Source: Streptomyces sp. NBC_01803
GTDB taxonomy: Bacteria > Actinomycetota > Actinomycetes > Streptomycetales > Streptomycetaceae
NCBI RefSeq assembly: GCF_035917415.1
Contig: NZ_CP109073.1
Location: 434,001 to 498,000, forward strand
Direction: 5' to 3'
Length of the DNA: 64,000 nucleotides
Part shown: piece by piece, positions 48,812 through 64,000 of the stretch
How positions within the stretch are numbered: position 1 is the stretch's first letter
How the letters are laid out: each line of letters opens with the position of its first letter
Translations under genes and position numbers: made by a program
Notes under the pieces: generated by a model
Database searches by the model: none
What the model saw: the letters and a program-made list of their open reading frames with translations, nothing else
What the model was told of the DNA's origin: nothing

Positions 48812-50149
48812 GTGCAGACGACGGCCCGCGGCGGCAGCCGGTTCCGCGCTCTGGGACCGAGGCAGCTCGACGAGATCGTGCGCCGGTACCCGCTGGGCGG
48901 CGAAGAACGGGAAACAGTCCGGCTGTTCAGCCGGGTGCTGCCGTTCCGCGTCAACGAGTACGTGCTGACCGAGCTGATCGACTGGTCGCGGGTGCCGGAC
49001 GATCCGGCGTTCCAGCTCGTCTTCCCGCAGCCGGGGATGCTCGCCGGCGAGGATGTCGACCTGCTGCGCCGACTGGACGGCCGCCCGGACGGCGACCGGG
49101 AAGTGGTCGCGGCGGTGGCGGGCATCCGTGCCCGGCTCAACCCGCACCCGGGCGGTCAGCTCGACCTCAACGTGCCCCGGCGGGACGGCGCGGCGGTGCC
49201 CGGCCTTCAGCACAAGTACCGGGAGACCGTCCTGTACTTCCCGGGGCACGGCCAGACCTGCCACGCCTACTGCACGTACTGCTTCCGCTGGGCCCAGTTC
49301 ATCGGGGCGCCCGACCTGCGGTTCGCCGCTCCGGGACCGGAGGACCTGATCCGCCACCTGCGGGAGCACCCCGAGGTCACCGATGTCCTGGTGACCGGTG
49401 GCGACCCGATGGTGATGTCCTCCGAGCGGCTGCGCGCGCATCTGGAGCCGCTGCTGCGGGTGGACCGGGTGCGGACGATCCGGATCGGCACCAAGTCACC
49501 GGCCTACTGGCCGCAGCGCTTCACCACCGACCCGGACGCCGACGACGCGCTGCGCCTGTTCGAACAGGTGGTGGCGTCCGGCCGCACGCTCGCGGTGATG
49601 GCCCACTTCAGCCACGAGCGGGAGCTCGCCACACCGCTCGCGCGACGGTCCCTCGCCCGCGTTCGCGCGACCGGCGCCTCGGTGTACTGCCAGGCGCCGC
49701 TGATGGCCCACGTCAACGACAGCGCGGACGCCTGGTCGGCGCTGTGGCGCGCCGAACTCGCGGCGGGCTGCGTGCCCTACTACATGTTCGTCGCCCGGGA
49801 CACCGGGCCCTACCGGTACTTCCAGGTCAGCCTCGACCGGGCGGCCGGCATCTTCCGGGACGCCTACAGCCGGCTGCCGGGCCTGGCCCGCACGGTCCGC
49901 GGCCCGGTGATGTCGGCGTCCGTGGGCAAGGCCGTGGTCGACGGCGTGGAGGAGCTGCCGGAGGGCCGGTTCTTCCGGCTGCGGCTGCTCCAGGCCCGTG
50001 ACCCCGGGCTTGTCGCACGGCCCTTCCGGGCCCGCTGGTCGCCGACCGCCGCCTGGCTGGACGACCTGGAGCCCGACCCCGCCACCGACGCCGACCTGCT
50101 CGCGGCGCTGAGCGGCGCCGCGCCCGCCGCCACCGGAGCGCGCCCATGA
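48812..50149 (+). CDS. KamA-family radical SAM aminomutase-like enzyme
   Basis: This 445-aa radical SAM/PLP enzyme is related to lysine 2,3-aminomutase. The cluster motif is CHAYCTYCFRW (C150, C154, C157, the CxxxCxxC form). TGGDPMVM matches the family SAM region. A Lys in SASVGKAVVDG (K373) is placed like the PLP-binding Lys, though the usual Gly-rich GGGGK is replaced by SVGK. Such enzymes move an alpha-amino group to the beta carbon. Substrate could be Lys, Arg, Glu or another amino acid and cannot be read here. GTG 48812 is preferred to an in-frame GTG at 48779 because GGGGGA lies just upstream. It overlaps the aminotransferase gene by ATGA. Confidence 0.88.
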   Translation: MQTTARGGSRFRALGPRQLDEIVRRYPLGGEERETVRLFSRVLPFRVNEYVLTELIDWSRVPDDPAFQLVFPQPGMLAGEDVDLLRRLDGRPDGDREVVAAVAGIRARLNPHPGGQLDLNVPRRDGAAVPGLQHKYRETVLYFPGHGQTCHAYCTYCFRWAQFIGAPDLRFAAPGPEDLIRHLREHPEVTDVLVTGGDPMVMSSERLRAHLEPLLRVDRVRTIRIGTKSPAYWPQRFTTDPDADDALRLFEQVVASGRTLAVMAHFSHERELATPLARRSLARVRATGASVYCQAPLMAHVNDSADAWSALWRAELAAGCVPYYMFVARDTGPYRYFQVSLDRAAGIFRDAYSRLPGLARTVRGPVMSASVGKAVVDGVEELPEGRFFRLRLLQARDPGLVARPFRARWSPTAAWLDDLEPDPATDADLLAALSGAAPAATGARP

Positions 50150-51408
50150 CTCTCCGCCCCGCCGCCGTGTCGCCCAACCTCGCCCTCGACCAGGAGGTGG
50201 CCCGCCGCCGGGCCGCCGGCGCGCCGGTGGTCCACCTCGGCTTCGGCGAGGCCCGCGTCCCGCTCCACGAGGGGCTGACGCGGGCGCTGCTGGACGGTGC
50301 CGGCCGCACCGCGTACGGCCCGGTCGCCGGTGACCCGGGGGCGCTGCGGGCGGTGGCCGGCTACCACGCCCGGCGGCGGCTGCCCACCGAGCCCGGCCAG
50401 GTGGTCCTGGCGCCCGGCAGCAAACCGCTGCTGATGGCGCTGGTCGCCGCCGTCGAGGGCGACGTGCTGCTGCCGTGCCCGGCCTGGGTCACCTACGCTC
50501 CGCAGGCCCGGCTGCTCGGCCGCCGGGCCACGGCCGTCGCCGTCCCGGCGGAGTGCGGCGGCGTCCCGGACCCGGACGCGCTCGCCCGCGCCGTCCGCGC
50601 GGAACGGAAGGCGGGCCGGCGGCCCCGCCTGCTGGTGCTCACGCTGCCCGACAATCCCACCGGAACGCTCGCGCCGCCGTCGCTGGTGCGGCGGGTCTGC
50701 GCGGTCGCCCGCGAGGAGGACCTGATCGTCGTTTCCGACGAGATCTACCGGGATCTCCTGCACGACCCGGCCACGCCGTTCCTCAGCCCCGCCGAGGCCG
50801 CCCCCGAACGGACCGTGGTGACCACGGGGTTGAGCAAGACGCACGCCCTGGGCGGCTGGCGGATCGGCACCGCCCGCTTCCCGGCCGGGGACCTCGGCAC
50901 GGCCCTGCGCGACCGGGTCCTGGCGACCGCGAGCGAGGTGTGGTCCGGGCTGGCCGGACCCATGCGGGCGGTGGCCGACTACGCCTTCGGCGAGCCGCCG
51001 GACCTGGCCGGGCACGTCCGGGCCGGCGCCCGGCTGCACGCCGGGGTGACCCGCGCCGTGCACCGGGTCGTGGTGGCGGCCGGGGCCGACTGCCGGCCCC
51101 CGGCCGGCGGCTTCTACGTCTACCCGGACTTCGAGCCGGTCCGCGAGGCGCTCGCCGGCCACGGGGCCGTCGACTCCGCCTCCCTGGAACGGGTGCTGCT
51201 GGAGCGCCACGGGGTCGCGGTGCTCGGCGGCCACCACTTCGGCGACGACCCCCGCGCCCTGCGTTTCCGCGCCGCCACCAGCCTGCTGCACGGTGCCACC
51301 GACCAGCAGCGCCGCACGGCGCTGGACTCCGCCGACCCGGCAGGGCTGCCGCACGTGGCCCGGGAGCTGGACCGGCTCGCCGAGGCCCTGGCGAAGCTGA
51401 CGGCCTGA
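50146..51408 (+). CDS. Class I/II PLP aminotransferase
   Basis: This 420-aa fold-type I aminotransferase has PDNPTGTL, SDEIYRDLLH and TTGLSKTHALGGWRIG with K231 as the PLP Lys, and a C-terminal Arg region (ALRFRAATSLL). The family converts amino and keto acids. Because its ATG overlaps the KamA-like stop, the two probably act in sequence, for example on a beta-amino acid or its precursor (inference). It is followed 34 bp later by the DUF6875-like gene. Confidence 0.92.
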   Translation: MTLRPAAVSPNLALDQEVARRRAAGAPVVHLGFGEARVPLHEGLTRALLDGAGRTAYGPVAGDPGALRAVAGYHARRRLPTEPGQVVLAPGSKPLLMALVAAVEGDVLLPCPAWVTYAPQARLLGRRATAVAVPAECGGVPDPDALARAVRAERKAGRRPRLLVLTLPDNPTGTLAPPSLVRRVCAVAREEDLIVVSDEIYRDLLHDPATPFLSPAEAAPERTVVTTGLSKTHALGGWRIGTARFPAGDLGTALRDRVLATASEVWSGLAGPMRAVADYAFGEPPDLAGHVRAGARLHAGVTRAVHRVVVAAGADCRPPAGGFYVYPDFEPVREALAGHGAVDSASLERVLLERHGVAVLGGHHFGDDPRALRFRAATSLLHGATDQQRRTALDSADPAGLPHVARELDRLAEALAKLTA

Positions 51409-51442
51409 CCGGCCGCCGTACCCCTGAAGGAGGCAGATCACC

Positions 51443-52153
51443 ATGAGTGCCCAGTCAGGCATCGAGACGTCGGCCGCGCGCTCCGGCGGCGATGTGACCG
51501 TGTCGCCGCCACACGGGTACGAGGCCCGGGTGGAGCGGGATCTTCCCGTGCTGCTCGCCTGGCTGCGCGAGTACATCGGCCGGCCGCACCAGGCGCTCCA
51601 CCGCAAGGGTCCCGTCTGCCCGTTCGTCCCCGCCGCGATGAACTCCGGGGCGCTGCGCGTCCATCTCCGATATGAGATCAGTGGCAAGGACCCCGACGAG
51701 CTGCGCGAGACGCTCGCCGGTGACCTGCTGAGCTTGCCCGCGACCGGCGCCGACCAGCGGGAACCGGCGCTGGACAGCCTCGTCGTGGCAATGCCCGACC
51801 TGGTCGGGGAGGGCCTGGCAGCCCTGGACGAGGCGCACGCGCGACTGAAGGATGTCGCGGTCGAACGCGGCCTGATGATCGGCCAGTTCCACTCAGCCTG
51901 CGACGAACGGTCGGTGCGCAACAGCGGGTTCCAGGTCTCCCGCTCCCCCATCCCCGTGCTGGCCGTGCGCCGCATGGCCTCCCACGACATCCTCTTCCTG
52001 CACGACCGCGCGCACTGGTTCGCCGCCTACCGGGCCCGTTTCGGGGGACATTTCACGGACGGCCGGATCGGTGATCCGCTTCTGCTGCGGCTGTTCGCGG
52101 CGGCCGAGGCCCGCCACCCGGCGGCCGGCGGCCCGGAGAGGCGGGTGCCGTGA
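51443..52153 (+). CDS. DUF6875-like protein
   Basis: This 236-aa soluble protein has a pattern I associate with DUF6875: LLAWLREYIGRPHQALHRK then GPVCPFVPAAMN, and later GQFHSACDERSVRNSGFQVS then RSPIPVLAVRRMASHDILFL. No known cofactor motif is certain, but conserved Cys and His (GPVCPF; FHSAC) could bind metal. AAGGAGG lies 9 nt before the ATG. It overlaps the methyltransferase start (TGATG). Its place between an aminotransferase and a methyltransferase suggests an unassigned enzymatic or accessory step in building a monomer for the NRPS. Confidence 0.75.
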   Translation: MSAQSGIETSAARSGGDVTVSPPHGYEARVERDLPVLLAWLREYIGRPHQALHRKGPVCPFVPAAMNSGALRVHLRYEISGKDPDELRETLAGDLLSLPATGADQREPALDSLVVAMPDLVGEGLAALDEAHARLKDVAVERGLMIGQFHSACDERSVRNSGFQVSRSPIPVLAVRRMASHDILFLHDRAHWFAAYRARFGGHFTDGRIGDPLLLRLFAAAEARHPAAGGPERRVP

Positions 52154-53238
52154 TGCGCCCGGACGAGCTGGAAGACGCGGTGGCCGTACGGGCGTTGCTG
52201 TTCGCCCCGCTCGTCTCCCGGGCGCTGTGCGGCATCGCGGAGCTGGGCATCCCGGATCTTCTGGCGGCCGGCCCGCGGAGCGTCGCGGAGCTGGCCGGGC
52301 TGACCGGCGCCCATGAGCCCAGCCTGCGGCAGGCGTTGACCGCGCTGGTGGCGTTCGAGGTCTTCGAGGCACACGGGGACGACCGCTTCGCCCTGGCCCG
52401 GCTGGGCTCGGCGCTGACGACCGAGGCGCCCGGCACCGCGCTGCCGACCGCGCTGCTGGCCCACGCGGTGACCGGCCGCGCCTGGCACGGCGTCCCGGAC
52501 ACGCTGCGCACCGGCCGGCCGGCGTTCGACACCGAGTTCGGCACCGACTTCTTCGCCCACCTCGAAGCGCGGCCGTGGCTGCGGGAGATCTTCGACCGCT
52601 CCCAGGCGGCCGATCTGGACCTGGAGATCGCCGCCATCCTGCGCTCGTGCGATCTGTCGGCGGCGCGCCTCCTGGTCGATGTCGGCGGCGGCGACGGCGC
52701 GTTGCTGGCCCGGCTGCTGGACGCCCACCCCCGGCTGCGCGGCGTCCTGGTCGACCGGCCCGCCGCGGTGACCGCCGCCCGGGAACGGCTCGGCAAGGCC
52801 GGGCTGGCTGGGCGCGCCGAGGCGACGGAGGGCGACTTCTTCACCGCCGTCCCCGGCGGCGGCGACGTCTACCTGATGCGGGAGATCCTGCACGACTGGG
52901 ACGACGCCCAGTGCGTCACCGTCCTGCGGGCCTGCCGCCGGGCCATGCCCGCCGACGGCCGCCTCCTCGTCATCGAACTGGCCGCCGACGACGGCCCCGA
53001 CACCGGCCCCCGGGCCCGGATGACCGCGCTGATGTCGCTCTACATGCTGTCCGTACTGCCGGGACGGGAGCGCACCGCGCGCGGCTTCGGCGGGCTGCTC
53101 GCCGCGGCCGGATTCCACCTGACCTCGGTCCACCGCCTGACCGGTCACAAAGTCCTCATCGAGGCGTCCCCCGGCGCGGCGCCCACCCGTTCATCCGCCA
53201 TCGGCCGACGCAGCGAGCGGAGCACCGATCATGTCTGA
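52153..53238 (+). CDS. SAM-dependent O-methyltransferase (AcmT/hydroxyneurosporene-type)
   Basis: This 361-aa methyltransferase has an N-terminal dimerisation winged-helix region (residues 10-95, [20 protein letters not shown]) and a Rossmann SAM domain with [11 protein letters not shown] near 175. The catalytic-type His is H247 in [10 protein letters not shown]. This architecture is typical of small-molecule O-methyltransferases of secondary metabolism. The ATG overlaps the previous stop, and the 3' end overlaps the NRPS start by 8 bp, so it is part of the same translational chain. The substrate is unknown. Confidence 0.93.
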   Translation: MRPDELEDAVAVRALLFAPLVSRALCGIAELGIPDLLAAGPRSVAELAGLTGAHEPSLRQALTALVAFEVFEAHGDDRFALARLGSALTTEAPGTALPTALLAHAVTGRAWHGVPDTLRTGRPAFDTEFGTDFFAHLEARPWLREIFDRSQAADLDLEIAAILRSCDLSAARLLVDVGGGDGALLARLLDAHPRLRGVLVDRPAAVTAARERLGKAGLAGRAEATEGDFFTAVPGGGDVYLMREILHDWDDAQCVTVLRACRRAMPADGRLLVIELAADDGPDTGPRARMTALMSLYMLSVLPGRERTARGFGGLLAAAGFHLTSVHRLTGHKVLIEASPGAAPTRSSAIGRRSERSTDHV

Positions 53239-56200
53239 GCGCATCCCCCACTCCCCTGCCCCCTCCTCCCCCTCCTCCCCCTCCTCCCGCTCCTCCCGCT
53301 CCGGGCGTCTTCCGCTGACCAGCGCCCAGCTCGCCGCCTACTACGGCCACGAGCTCGACCCGGCGGGGTCGAGCTACAACCAGGCGTCCGTGCTGGAGAT
53401 CGCGGGGCCGCTGCGGGTGGACGCGTTCGAGGCGGCGGCCCGGCGGGCGGCGGCCGAGACCGACGCGCTGCACGTCCGTTTCCTGGCCGACGAGGACGGA
53501 CCGGCCCAGTACCCGGACGCGGCCCGGACCGTTCCGCTGACCGTGCTCGACCTGGCCGGGTCCGCCGACCCCGAGGCCGTGGCGGAGGCGTGGACGCGCG
53601 CCGACCTCGCGCGTCCGGTCGATCTGACCGCCGGACCAGCCCACGCCCAGGCGCTGTTCCGGCTCGCCGCCGACCGTTTCTGGTGGTACCAGCGCTACCA
53701 CCACATCGTGCTCGACGGGTACGGCGTGTGGCTGCTCACCCGCAGGACGGCGGAGCTCTACGACCACCTGCTCACGGACGACACACGCGACGGGTGGGGG
53801 CCCGACGGAGCCGGTGTGCCCGGGGAGCCGCCGCCGCCGCTGCGCGCCCTGATCGACGAGGAGACCGCGTATGCGCGCTCCGCCGACTTCGCGCGCGACC
53901 GCGCCCACTGGACCGGGCACTTCCGGCGGCCTCCGGTTCCCGTGCGGCTGGGCGGGCGATCGGCGCCGGCCGGAGGAAAGTTCGTCCGCCACGAGGTGTC
54001 GGCCGACGCGCGGGTCCTGGCGCGGCTGCGCGACCAGGCCGACCGGATCGGGACGCGCTGGACGCGGCTGGCGATCGCCGCCGTGGCCGCGCACACGCAC
54101 GCGGCCACCGGCCGGCTCGACCCGGTCCTCACCCTCCCGGTCACCGGCCGGACCACCGACACCGGCCGGGCGGTGCCCGGGATGGTCGCCACCATGCAGC
54201 CGCTGGCCCTGGCCTACGACCCGGACGCCACCCTGGCCGAGTTCGCGGAGCGGGTCGGACGGACGGTCGGGCAGGCCCTGGTCCACCAGCGGTATCCGTA
54301 CGAGCGGCTGCGCCGCGACCTGGCGCCCCACGGCCGCGCCCCGAAGCTGTACGGGCCAATCGTCAACGTGCTCGCGTTCTCCGCCGAGCCCTCCTTCGGC
54401 GGCCTGCGGGCCGTCCGCCGCTGGATCGCCATCGGTCCGGTGGACGACCTGGAGTTCATGCTCCAGGAGTCGGCCACCGGCGAGCTGCGGCTCACCCTCT
54501 GGGCCAACGCCGCCATCTACACCCCGCAGGACGTGGCCCGGCACGCCACCGCGCTCGTCGGGCTGCTGGACCGGATCGGTTCGGCCGGGCCCCGGACCCC
54601 CATGCGAGTGATCGCGCCCCCGCACGGCCGGATCGGCGCGAGCGCGAGCGCGAGCGCGGACGCGAGCAGGGCCGTGGGCACGGACGTGGGCACGGGCACG
54701 GGCACGGACGCGAGCACGGGCACGGCCACGGACGTGGGCACGGACGCGAGCACGGGCGTGGACGTGGGCACGGGCACGGGCACGGACGTGGGCACGGACG
54801 CGAGCACGGGCGTGGGCGTGGGCACGGGCACGGACGTGGGCACGGACGCGAGCACGGGCGTGGACGTGGGCACGGGCACGGGCACGGACGTGGGCACGGA
54901 CGCGAGCACGGGCGTGGGCGTGGGCACGGGCACGTCTGCGGGCAACACGGGCGCGGACGCGAGCGTGGACGCGGGCACGGGCGTGGGCGTTGGCGCGGAC
55001 GCGGGCGTGGGCGTTGGCGCAGGCGCGGGCACGGACGCGAGCACGGGCACGGGCACGGACGCGAGCGCCGACGCGAGCACGGGCGTGGGCGTGGGCGTGG
55101 GCACGGACGCGGGCACGGGCGTGGGCGCCGACGCGGGCACGGGCACAGGCACAGGCACAGGCACGGGCGCGGGCGCCGACGCGGGCACGGGCGTGGGCGT
55201 TGGCGCGGGCACGGACGTGGGCGTGGGCGCGTGCGGCGTGCCGAGGACGGCCGCCGCCCTGTTCGAGAGCCGGGTCGCGGCGGCGCCCGGGGCCGAGGCG
55301 CTCGTCGCGGACGGCGAGCCGCCGCTCTCCTACGCCGAGCTCGACGCCCGCGCGGACCGGCTGGCCCGGCGGCTGGCGGAGCGCGGCGCGGGCCCGGAGC
55401 GTCTGGTGGCGCTGGCGCTGCCGCGCGGGCCCCTGTTGGTGACGGCCATGCTCGCGGTGTGGAAGACGGGCGCGGCCTTCCTGCCGGTCGATCCGGAGTA
55501 CCCGGTGGAGCGGATCGAGTACATGCTGACCGACGCGCGGCCGGCCCTCCTCCTCACCGAGCCGGCGGCCGGCCTGTCCGGCGTGGAGCTCGACGGTCTC
55601 CCCCGGCTCACCCTGGACCCGGCCGCCCCCGCCGGGCCGGAGGCCGCCGACCCCGGCACCGCCCACGCCCACGCCCACGCCGCCGACGCGACGCGACGTG
55701 CCGGGGCCGACCCGGCGCATCCGGCGTACGTCATCTACACCTCGGGCTCCACCGGGCGGCCCAAGGGGGTCGTCGTCACACACGCCGGGGTCGCGGACCT
55801 CGTGGCCTCGCAGTCGGCGCGCCTGGCGGCCGGGCCGGGTGCCCGGGTGCTCCAGTTCGCCTCACCCAGCTTCGACGCGGCGTTCTGGGAGCTGGCGATG
55901 GGCCTGCTGACCGGCGCCACCCTGGTCGTCGCCCCCACCGACCGGCTCGCGCCGGGCCCGGCGCTCGCGGACACCGTGGCGCGGAACCGCGTCACCCACC
56001 TCACCGTGCCGCCCTCGGCGGTCGCGGCCATGACGGGCCTCGGGCTGCCATCGGTCTCCCGCCTGACCGTGGCCGGGGAGGCGGTGACCGACACCCTGGT
56101 CCGGGAGTGGTCGGCGGGCCGGTCCCTGGTCAACGCCTACGGCCCCACCGAGACCACCGTGTGCGCCACCATGAGCGAGTCCCTCACCGGGGACGAGGGC

Positions 56201-57420
56201 GAGATACCCCTCGGCACCGCCGTGCGCGGCACCCGGGTGTACGTCCTGGACGAGGCGTTGCGCCCGGTCGCGTCCGGCGAGACCGGCGAGTTGTACGTCG
56301 CGGGCCGGTCGCTGGCGCGCGGCTATCTGCGCCGGGCGGGCCTGACGGCCCAGCGGTTCGTGGCCTGCCCGTTCGGGGCGCCGGGCGAGCGGATGTACCG
56401 CACGGGCGACCTGGCGCGCTGGACTCCCGACGGGCGACTCGTCTTCGCCGGACGCGCCGACGACCAGGTCAAGGTGCGCGGCCACCGCGTCGAACTCGGC
56501 GAGATCGAGACGGCCTTGGGCCGCCACCCGGCCGTCGCCCGGGTCGCGGCGGCGGTGCGCGACGAACGGATCGTGGCGTACGTGGTCCCGGCGGCCGGGG
56601 CGGCGGCGGACGGTGACGCCCTGCGCGCGTTCGTCGCGAGCAGGCTGCCGGACCCCATGGTGCCGGGCGCGGTCGTGTTCCTGGACGCGCTGCCGCTCAC
56701 GCCGAACGGCAAGACGGACCGCCGGGCGCTGCCCGCCCCGGCCCTCCCCGCGACGGGCGCCGGCTCCGGTGCCCCGCGCACCGAGCGCGAGGAGCTGCTG
56801 TGCGGGCTGTTCGCGGACGTGCTGGGCGTGCCCGGGGTGGGTGTCGGGGACGACTTCTTCGAGCTGGGCGGGCATTCGCTGCTGGCGACCCGGCTGCTGG
56901 TCCGGATTCGGGCCGCCGTGGGCGGCGACCTCACGGTGGCGGACCTCTTCGACGCGCCGACGCCGGGCGGCCTGGCCGCCCGGCTGGACGCCGCGCTGCC
57001 GCCCACCGAGCCACGGCGGGAGCGGCCGGAGGTCGTGCCGCTCTCCTTCGCGCAACGGCGGCTGTGGTTCCTCTTCCGCCTCGAAGGCCCCAGCCCCACC
57101 TACAACATCCCCCTCGCCCTGCGCATCACCGGCGACCTGAACACAACAGCCCTGGAAAACGCGCTCAACGACGTCGTCACCCGGCACGAACCCCTACGCA
57201 CCACCATCGGGGAACAGGACGGCGAACCACGACAGAACATCCACCCCGCCACCCCCAACTCATCACACTGCGACACCGCACCACCCACCACAACGACCTC
57301 GACACCGAACTGGCCCAAGCCGTACGCCACCCCTTCGACCTCGGCACCGAACCACCCCTGCGCGCCACACTCTTCACCACCAGGAAGAACGGACAGGAAC
57401 AGTGGACACTCCTGCTCCTG

Positions 57421-57421
<1 letters not shown>
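53231..57421 (+). CDS. NRPS, first part (C-A-PCP-C truncated by frameshift)
   Basis: The open frame runs 1396 codons: C1 (about 25-430; [10 protein letters not shown] near 156, EntF-like), a low-complexity linker (about 470-668), A1 (675-1170; YTSGSTG near 835), PCP ([11 protein letters not shown]er near 1213) and the start of C2 ([14 protein letters not shown] near 1270). A missing C in the run 57252-57256 shifts the frame; the last about 55 residues are nonsense ending at 57421. The paralogous C3 copy has six Cs at 60440-60445 and stays open. A1 residues read D-A-W-T-T-A-A-V-C-K, near the Phe code. An N-terminal C domain implies an acyl or aminoacyl donor supplied in trans. Whether the shift is a sequencing error or a real mutation cannot be told here. 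Confidence 0.85.
54637..55230 (+). repeat. Low-complexity hexanucleotide repeat in NRPS linker
   Basis: About 594 bp are built almost only from hexamers such as GGCACG, GACGTG, GACGCG, AGCACG and GGCGTG. They encode about 198 residues limited to Gly, Thr, Asp, Ala, Ser and Val. A higher-order unit of about 18-20 residues ([18 protein letters not shown]) recurs several times. It sits between C1 and A1, where linkers are normally short. Confidence 0.95.
57252..57256 (+). other. Frameshift site in poly-C run
   Basis: CCACCCCCAACTC here has five Cs, and the matching place in copy 2 (60440-60445) has six. With one C restored, [13 protein letters not shown] continues in frame into HHIAGDGWS and through to the right edge without a stop. 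This rejoins the two NRPS parts into one gene. Confidence 0.9.

Positions 57422-64000
<6,579 letters not shown>

Noticed and set aside
54637..55230. Possible CRISPR array or regulatory repeat array
   Set aside because: There are no unique spacers. Units are 6 bp, contiguous, in frame and inside a coding sequence.
53156..55783. 875-codon minus-strand frame rich in Arg, Ala and His
   Set aside because: It arises from reading the hexanucleotide repeat and the NRPS on the wrong strand. The real NRPS motifs are on the plus strand.

Overview
The window looks like part of the chromosome of a high-GC actinomycete, most likely Streptomyces or a close relative. The evidence is extreme GC with G/C-ended codons, frequent GTG starts, 4-nt start/stop overlaps, a StrR-type regulator carrying rare TTA (bldA) codons, and actinobacterial families (Ccr, MbtH, StrR, Cds1-like, DUF4240, Imm50-like). 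It holds parts of two different nonribosomal/polyketide biosynthetic loci, separated by about 8-12 kb of ordinary or accessory genes.

Region A (1-33.2 kb) is a lipopeptide-polyketide locus. Five minus-strand assembly-line genes, each overlapping the next by 4 nt, run from 24793 to beyond the left edge. In order they encode FAAL-ACP-KS-AT-DH-ER-KR-ACP; KS-AT-ACP; C-A(Ser)-PCP; KS-AT-KR-DH-ACP; and C-A(Gly)-PCP (incomplete). Upstream lie a flavin-dependent halogenase (minus strand), a crotonyl-CoA carboxylase/reductase (plus), an MbtH-like protein (minus) and a StrR-like activator (plus). A perfect StrR-type palindrome (9-11-9) sits between the halogenase and ccr. Read colinearly, a fatty acid is activated by the FAAL and extended once with full reduction. 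It is then extended with a probably branched unit that keeps its beta-keto group, and continued with Ser, a reduced and dehydrated malonate, and Gly. The Ser plus malonate (KR, DH) step resembles the logic known for the 4-amino-2,4-pentadienoate unit of rakicidin/BE-43547-type lipodepsipeptides. That link is an inference. A DUF6882-like protein and a P450 follow the regulator and may or may not belong to the locus.

Region B (33.9-42.3 kb) holds an osmoprotectant-type ABC importer, a membrane protein, a DUF2252 protein, a very small polymorphic-toxin-like gene with an Imm50-like neighbour, and a DUF4240 protein.

Region C (42.4-64 kb, continuing past the right edge) is a second NRPS locus. It contains a TetR regulator and DHA2 exporter with a clear operator, a Cds1-like PLP enzyme and two paralogous P450s. 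A tightly coupled plus-strand set follows: KamA-like radical SAM enzyme, aminotransferase, DUF6875-like protein, O-methyltransferase and NRPS. The NRPS reads C-A-PCP-C-A-PCP-C-A with an embedded N-methyltransferase. It is split by a 1-nt deletion in a poly-C run inside a 561-bp segment that is nearly duplicated 3.2 kb downstream. It also carries a low-complexity linker of about 198 residues made of hexanucleotide repeats.
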